From Antennarius striatus (Eukaryota > Chordata > Actinopteri > Lophiiformes > Antennariidae): DNA of 64,000 nucleotides. Location of the stretch: NCBI RefSeq assembly GCF_040054535.1, contig NC_090780.1, positions 11,932,501 through 11,996,500 on the forward strand, read 5' to 3'. Position numbers and translations under genes: made by a program. Shown piece by piece: positions 51,081-64,000 of the stretch; the stretch's first letter is position 1; each line of letters starts with the position of its first letter. The notes beneath the pieces were generated by a model. It did not search any database and had not been told where the DNA came from. It saw only the letters and a program-made list of their open reading frames with translations.

Positions 51081-51564
51081 AGTACCTTGACATAGGAGCT
51101 ACTCGACCTACAAGTTTTTTGAAATTGGAAACATTGTTCATTCCATATTTTTGTTCGACATACGATTCGTGCTTCGGAACACCACCACTACTTGGCAGAT
51201 AGATACATCAGCTGAAACCACATCCCGTACTTTTCCACGTGTTTGTGGAAAAAAGACGTAGATTGTGTGACTTTTACGTTTCCTTTCATAATTTGTCATT
51301 TTTAAAGTAACACAAAAGTGCTTTAAACGGTCTATCACAGTGTGGGAAAAGGTAATACAGATAGAAGGTGGTTTAATATCAGTTCGGGGAGGGTTCATAA
51401 AAGTTTGAATTACCGTAAGTAATAAGAAAAATAGATCGCGGATTCTTCAATCGCGTGTGGTTCCTGGAACGCATTGATCATAAAGACCAAGGGCGCAGTG
51501 TGTGTGTGTTATTTTAAATGCCAGGAAATTCCCCCAACTCTGCTTCGTCCTTGACAGCCATATA

Positions 51565-52678
51565 CAGTATTTTCTGCCCTATAAGGCGCACTGGACTATA
51601 AGGTGCACCCTTAATAATTTGTTTGGTTTATAATGTATTCCATATATAAGGCGTACCCGATTATAAGGCGCAAACAATAAAAAATAAATACAATTTATTT
51701 GATAAACTGCAGCGGCTGTAGTTGCGCAATCTGTCCACTAGATAGAGCCGCGCTGCTCAGGCAGTCATGATTGCATTCATGACTTCCTGACTACCTTTGA
51801 ATGGCCCCTATTGTTATATCAATTCTGAGCCTCATCAAGGAAACCTGATCACTTGATCACTTTTCCATCTTAGAAAGAAGTCAACATATTAAAAAACCTG
51901 ACATTAAAAACTGGTTAAATTCATTACGAGTGCAGTCAGTGCGAACAGAGCGGATTATTTCCTGATCTGAAGTTCGAAGCAGATATTTAAGCTCTGACAT
52001 TCGTCCTCGTTTATTTATTAAATATTGTTTTGATCGATCGGTAGTCCAATCGGAGGTGAGGTGCAGCTATTTGCTGCTGTGTGTCCTAAACAATTTTTTA
52101 ACTAGTTTTTAATGTCAGGCTGCTAATTTACTGGCAAATATGACGCTGTTTTACTCCTAGAACTGACTTTAACGTCGGTGTCTCGCCGCCGTGAATCTCA
52201 CCGCGCGTCTCTGCAGACAGAATACACAAGCCTGAATGCGCCCCTCCGCCGCCCCCCAGAGCTATCAACTACATTTGTAGATCAATGCAGCACGCCTGTT
52301 GGCACCTTTGTCTAGCAGTGACTCTACTCTTGAAATTTCAGAAAATGCTTGAAGTTCAGCTTTGAGGGTCTTTCATTCACCTTTATGCCAGTTTCTCCGT
52401 GTGTTTCCACAGACTAATAGAATGGACCGTCACTAGATTCCAGATGACAGCCCCTTGACTACCGTTGTTAGGGGGCGTAGGCCCGGGTGCCTTGTGTGGG
52501 AGCTCCTCTGGTGGCGGAGTGCGGCATGACTGCCGGCTTTTTTTCAGCGATCATGTTTTTAACCAATACTAATATGAATATTAATCCATATATAAGACGC
52601 AAGGGATTATAAAGCGCACTACGGGTTTATGAGAAAAATTTAGGCTTTTAGGTGCGCCTTATAGTGCGGAGAATACGG
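51565..52678. mobile_element. TATAAGGCGCAC inverted-repeat element, short copy
   Basis: The left end 'cagtattttctgccctataa' and the right end (reverse complement 'ccgtattctccgcactataa') are imperfect inverted repeats with several internal TATAAGGCGCAC units. The interior closely matches the copy at 60650-63200, with blocks such as 'gataaactgcagcggctgta' and 'gtgaggtgcagctatttgct'. No transposase was seen. The superfamily is not assigned. Confidence 0.75.
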
Positions 52679-52710
52679 AAATTACCGTATTTTCGGATAT
52701 ATACTGATTG

Positions 52711-52714
<4 letters not shown>

Positions 52715-52787
<73 letters not shown>

Positions 52788-52868
52788 TGATATATATATA
52801 TATACTGATGTATATATATACTGATATATATATATACTGATATATATATATATATATATATCAGTATA
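52715..52868. repeat. (TA)n tract with CTGA interruptions
   Basis: A long TA run broken at intervals by CTGA, ending in TCAGTATATA. Much of it is self-complementary. Confidence 0.95.
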
Positions 52869-53339
52869 TATGGGAGTGTATACAGTATATATATACACGG
52901 CGTTTTGAGGTTTTTTTTTTACAAGGCTAGAACATATTTAAATTATTTTAGTGATTTTAAATGGGAAGAATTTGAGTAATTTAACTTACGAGCTTAGTCA
53001 TTAAATTAATTTAACTCGTATCTTAATGGACTCCTGTCCCAAAGATAGTGTGCAGGAAATCAGCAGGGCAAGGTCATCATCAGGTTGCATCAATACCTAC
53101 AGTTATGGAATGCTCTGATTTTCTTGCTCAGATTAGATTTAACCAAGGTCTTCATTTGTTTAGAATGATCTTCATGAGTTCAGGAATTAAAGGTATGATA
53201 AACAGGAAGAGGATGTTATTCAAACAAAAGTATGTGGATAGATATAATGCTGTCTTTGTGCCTCTGTTCCACAGGTGGAGAACGCGGATGGAAGACAGGA
53301 TACCCAAAGGCCTGGAAAACCTGCCCCCAATATCTCTCT

Positions 53340-53452
<113 letters not shown>

Positions 53453-53479
53453 TTGACCAATCTCTCTCCCCAATGTATT

Positions 53480-53704
53480 TCTGTTTTCCAACCAACAGGT
53501 CAAGACGGATGACCGTCCTCCAGAGCCTGGGTCCTGCGCCCGTAGTTTCTTCCTCAATGAGGGACTTTTTCCCCACCGCCGTCGCTGTTTTACATTGGAA
53601 GCTGCTACATGTCTATCATTGGCTTAAGGCCTGATTTTGTTTTATTTATTATTTTAAATGCCAGGAAATTCCCCCAACTTCGCTTCGTCCTTTACAGCGA
53701 TATA
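53480..53704 (+). repeat. Dispersed repeat (GACGGATG type) plus a 54-bp segment shared with 51511
   Basis: 'caggtcaagacggatgaccg' and 'gtttcttcctcaatgaggga' match the repeat at 2590-2756. The last 54 bases (53651-53704) are a near copy of 51511-51564. Confidence 0.6.
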
Positions 53705-53754
53705 ATCATTAGAGATCAGCTGAACTGTGATTGTCATGGATGCAGTGTAGGAGG

Positions 53755-53759
53755 GTGTG

Positions 53760-53853
<94 letters not shown>

Positions 53854-53862
53854 TGTGTGTGT
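53755..53862. repeat. (GT)n microsatellite
   Basis: A long GT run with single interruptions. Confidence 0.97.
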
Positions 53863-54419
53863 TTATAGCAGGGGCCAAAAGCTTGGACACCTTCTCATTC
53901 ACTGAATTTCTTTTATTTTCATGACTATTTACATTGTAGATTCTCCCTGAAGGTACTGAACCCTCAAGCACTAATTAATCTAATTAATCACATTTCAATC
54001 TCATACCTGCTAAAGGCCCCTAAATAAAGAATTTGAATTCTAGGACATTACAGAATTGTAGTGCATGACTAATCAATAGAATACACCAAGAAGAAAAGAT
54101 TTGAAATGCACATTTGTATTGGTTGAGTGTGCTTTATAAATGAAATTAAAAAGAAAAAAGGCCAAACACAAAATGTTTTTAATGTTGTTCTTGCTTTCTT
54201 CTGTAAAAATACTGTGTTCTCTCTTAATTAGTAACTGGATTCATTAATCTGTATTTGTAATTGTATGTTTTGAGGTAAATTGTTATTGGCTGCTTTATAC
54301 ATAAGTTGTACAGTTTTATAGCTTATGATGTATTTTCAGTAGTTTGGATTTAATAAATAATTAGTTTGTATGAGCTCTATAATGTTCATTGTGAATAATC
54401 CTTAAGGCTCTTTTCTGAA

Positions 54420-56100
54420 TCAGAAATAAAGGTTGTAAGCCACTTTTACATGTGTTTCCTCATACTTCACCACAGTAGTTATGGTAGGGCAGGATTAGTG
54501 CACAATATATTATATGGAGTGCCTTCTGATTTATTAATTTTTGAGCTTTCCAGAGTATGGATACACTTCTGGCTAACTTTTTTTGCAGTCGTCTTAGATG
54601 AGGTTTCCTATTTAGCTTCTCATCAATGATCACTCCTAGCATTTAAAATTCATTAACCCGTTCAATATTTACTTCATTCATCTTGATATTAATTTTCTGT
54701 TTGCTGCTTTTCTTCCCAAATAACATATACTTAGTTTTTGTTAGGTTCAAGGATAATTTGTTTATATTAAACCATAATTGCATCTTGGCCAATTCCTCAT
54801 TGGCTGTTTAGGCTAATTTATTTATATAATTTCCTTTGCAAAGGATGGTTGTATCATCCACAAAAAGTATAATTTTAAGTACATTTGAAACCTTACATAA
54901 ATTATTTATGTAAAGTGTAAATAATTTTGGACCCAACACTGACCCCTGATGTACCCCACACACAATGTCTACTGTTTTTGATGTCCTCCCGCCCAGAGTG
55001 ACATATTGAGACCTCTCATGTAAATAACTCTTTATCCAATTTAATACTGTAACCCTAAATCCCAGTCGTTCCAATTTTTCAATTAATATTCCATGAGCAG
55101 TTGTGTCAAAAGCTTTTTTAAAGTCGATAAAGATTCCTATGGAGTACATCTTTTGATCCATGGCATCAGTAATGAGTTGTATTGTTTCTGTCAGCGCTAA
55201 TGCAGTCGAATGATCCTTCCTGAAGCCGTACTGACTACAGTCAAGGAGATTGTGCTTTTTTATGAATTTATCCAGTCTGTTATTGAACAGCTTCTCTAGG
55301 ATTTTTGATAACTGGGGTAGTATTGAAACAGGTCTGTAATTTGTAAATTCACAAGCATTTTGTATTTTTAATATTAAAATATTCTGGATAAAGGTGTTTA
55401 GCCTTACTTTGTTTTATAACATTGTTGACTATATCCCATAGTTTTCTAGTGTAATTTTTATTTTCCATTTGGGTCAAACGGCATAATCCACAAAATGGTC
55501 AGTTTTCAATTCCAGACTATCTTGATCAACAGTTCTCTGTATTAGATCTTTAATTTCTTCAGACAATGCAGAGATGGCTGTTCTCTGCTGTGTTGAAGTT
55601 ACAGAGGTTTTCTCTTTGGTCATACCTTATTGGTTGAGTTTCTCCAATTCTTCCACATTTTTTATCACCATTGTTTCCATCTGCTCCGGATAAAGCCCCT
55701 TTGTTTTGATGAAGATCTTGCAGTTGTTGGTCCAGGTGTTGTGGATCAGCCCATTCTTCTTTAGCTGTCGAGCACGTTTAGCGATATCAGCATTCTTTTT
55801 GGTGAGACTCTCATTGATGTAGACGTCTTTTCCTTTCAGTTTAGGGCCTTGTTTCAGAAGAGCAATTTTGAACTTGCGGTTGTAGAACTTTATCAGCACT
55901 GCAGGTGGTCTCCTACCTCCAGATGGTAGTGGCTGTCTCAGTCTGGTCCGGCTCGATATTAATCTCCAGGTCCCTCAGTTGAGTAATCACCTGTTGTTCC
56001 ACCGACTCATTATTAGTGCAGTGTTCTGTTTCCACTCCTCTGGTCATAGCATGAGCATAATTCCTCGACTATGACCTCATCAGGCTTTGGATCGTAGATA
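54420..56100 (-). mobile_element. Jockey-group LINE remnant
   Basis: Right to left. An ORF1-like segment at 55899-55627 contains a C-terminal nucleic-acid-binding motif (KGKDVYINESLTKKNADIAK). After a gap comes a reverse transcriptase core at 55161-54808 (IDFKKAFDTTAHGILIEKLE, GSVLGPKLFTLYINNL, FVDDTTIL), then the C-terminal LGVIIDEKLNRKPHLRRLQK region at 54642-54460. The endonuclease domain is missing, and the catalytic motif reads FVDD rather than F/Y-ADD. Inactive. It belongs to the CR1/L2/jockey side of LINEs, unlike the RTE copies here. Confidence 0.8.
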
Positions 56101-57219
56101 TAGGCCTCTAAGGCCCAGTGAAACAGTCTAGATCTTTCTTTCAAGCCATGGACCATGAGTCCCTAAAATGATGGGAAACAATCTTGAAAAAATCTCCTTG
56201 TATTGTTGTCAGTAGTGACAGAAATCTTACCTAATAAAGTTAAAAGTCTTTTAAAATAGAATCTTTTCCAAGTCCTTTCAAAGTTTTTTAGGCACGTGGC
56301 TACTTGTTGCGCTTAAATCCATTTTTATTTGCTTAAAACTGTTGTTACCTGTCCTTCTTGTTGGGCTTTGTTGTTCAGCACTAGTCAACACTATTTGAAA
56401 TGTGTTAGACAATAAATTAAGGTTATGATTAAAGCCCTAGTTGCAGTAGTAGTACTGCTGTCAAAAGCCAAGCTTTTTGACCTAGATAAAGAGGAGACCA
56501 CAAAATTTAACACAAAAATTTGAAAGAAACAATGTAAACAAAACTTTATCTTGCAAAAAAACCAGCATAACAAATTATATTTTTGTCTGTGTAAAGCAAA
56601 CAAAATCAAAGAAAACTCATCAAACACATTGATACTGATTGAGGGGAAGAGGCAGAAAAAGAAGCAAGCTTAAATAATGTACACCCAGCCCGTCAAGGCA
56701 CATTAGGCACACCACCTCAACTCCTCTTTATCTTCAGACATTAAGACAAAGAAAAGAAAACAGAACAAAACATACACCAAAGGAACCACAAGCAAGGGAA
56801 AAGGATAGTCAGTGTAGTGGTACAATCCTAACAACTAGTGCATGTGTGGTTGAGTCATCTCAAAAAGGAACATAGGTCAAAGCTAATCAGAACATAGCTA
56901 CACCATAGAACTCATAACAATTCTCGGTTTCCAACAATTTCACCCCCAAAACAGGACATAAGAAATATTTTTTGGATGAATTTTAGGTGACTCTGTCATC
57001 ATTTTATCACCACATGATTGCAGCTGCTTTTATTTCCACTAATATGGTAATGAATAATTATAAAATAAGTAAATTCACCTTACCCATGACTAATTATTTT
57101 ATGATACAGTAATTAGCTACTTATTGATTTCAAAATCAATAAGTAGCTATGTTAAATCCTTAAGAAAAAATTCAATTGAAGAGGAACTTCAATTACAATT
57201 TGATCCAGAGCACTGAAAA
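56101..57219. other. Intergenic / 3' flank of third GLUT gene
   Basis: AT-rich sequence. A short inverted repeat 'ttattgatttcaaaatcaataa' lies at about 57121-57142. The part next to 57220 should be the 3' UTR of the minus-strand gene. No repeat family recognised. Confidence 0.45.

Positions 57220-64000
<6,781 letters not shown>

Noticed and set aside
51085-53035. Possible larger inverted-repeat transposon ('taccttgacatagg' left, 'taactcgtatctta' right)
   Set aside because: The two ends match only over short stretches, and the interval contains other complete elements; not enough to call.

Overview
The window is nuclear DNA from a ray-finned (teleost) fish. The evidence is split genes with GT/AG introns, several fish-type retroposon families (two tRNA-headed SINEs, an RTE-type LINE, a LINE with a GATG tail, a jockey-group LINE), terminal-inverted-repeat elements and many long CA/GT, CT and TA microsatellites. 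Coordinates below are gene models built by reading splice sites, codon phase and protein similarity by eye; no database search was possible.

Layout. 1-7000 holds only repeats: an hAT-like inverted-repeat element, a SINE, a decayed LINE with a (GATG)n tail and a second SINE. 7590-8606 (+) is hdhd3, a HAD-superfamily protein. 12192-16331 (-) is tgfa (transforming growth factor alpha), convergent with hdhd3. It is recognised from its EGF domain, membrane anchor and C-terminal Val-Val, and it carries two diverged tandem copies of exon 2. 17999-20990 (-) is a decayed RTE-type LINE. 22004-27396 (+) is a complete 12-exon SLC2A11/GLUT11-type transporter. 28899-42340 (-) is a second class II GLUT gene, convergent with the first. 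Its N-terminal tail appears to be coded by a tandem array of five mini-exons, four of exactly 48 nt and one of 27 nt. 43000-57200 is mainly repeats. 57220 to the window edge (-) is a third class II GLUT gene, cut off inside exon 5.

Function. The three GLUT genes form a local cluster of facilitative sugar or related solute carriers. The two minus-strand genes share the same exon lengths from exon 6 to exon 12 and the same sequence style, so they arose by tandem duplication. The plus-strand gene is a more distant relative that resembles human GLUT11. In teleosts slc2a11- and slc2a15-type genes are associated with xanthophore and leucophore pigment cells. That is a lead for this cluster, not something the sequence proves.

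Most interesting: (1) the mini-exon array at the 5' end of the second GLUT gene, with its flanking intron sequence co-duplicated; (2) the duplicated, glycosylation-rich exon 2 of tgfa, where each copy could complete the signal peptide; (3) inverted RTE copies flanking one GLUT exon; (4) a perfect 35-bp palindrome made by an apparent template switch inside an RTE copy; (5) two copies of a TATAAGGCGCAC inverted-repeat element, one carrying a 1.4-kb extra segment with a 55-bp tandem array.
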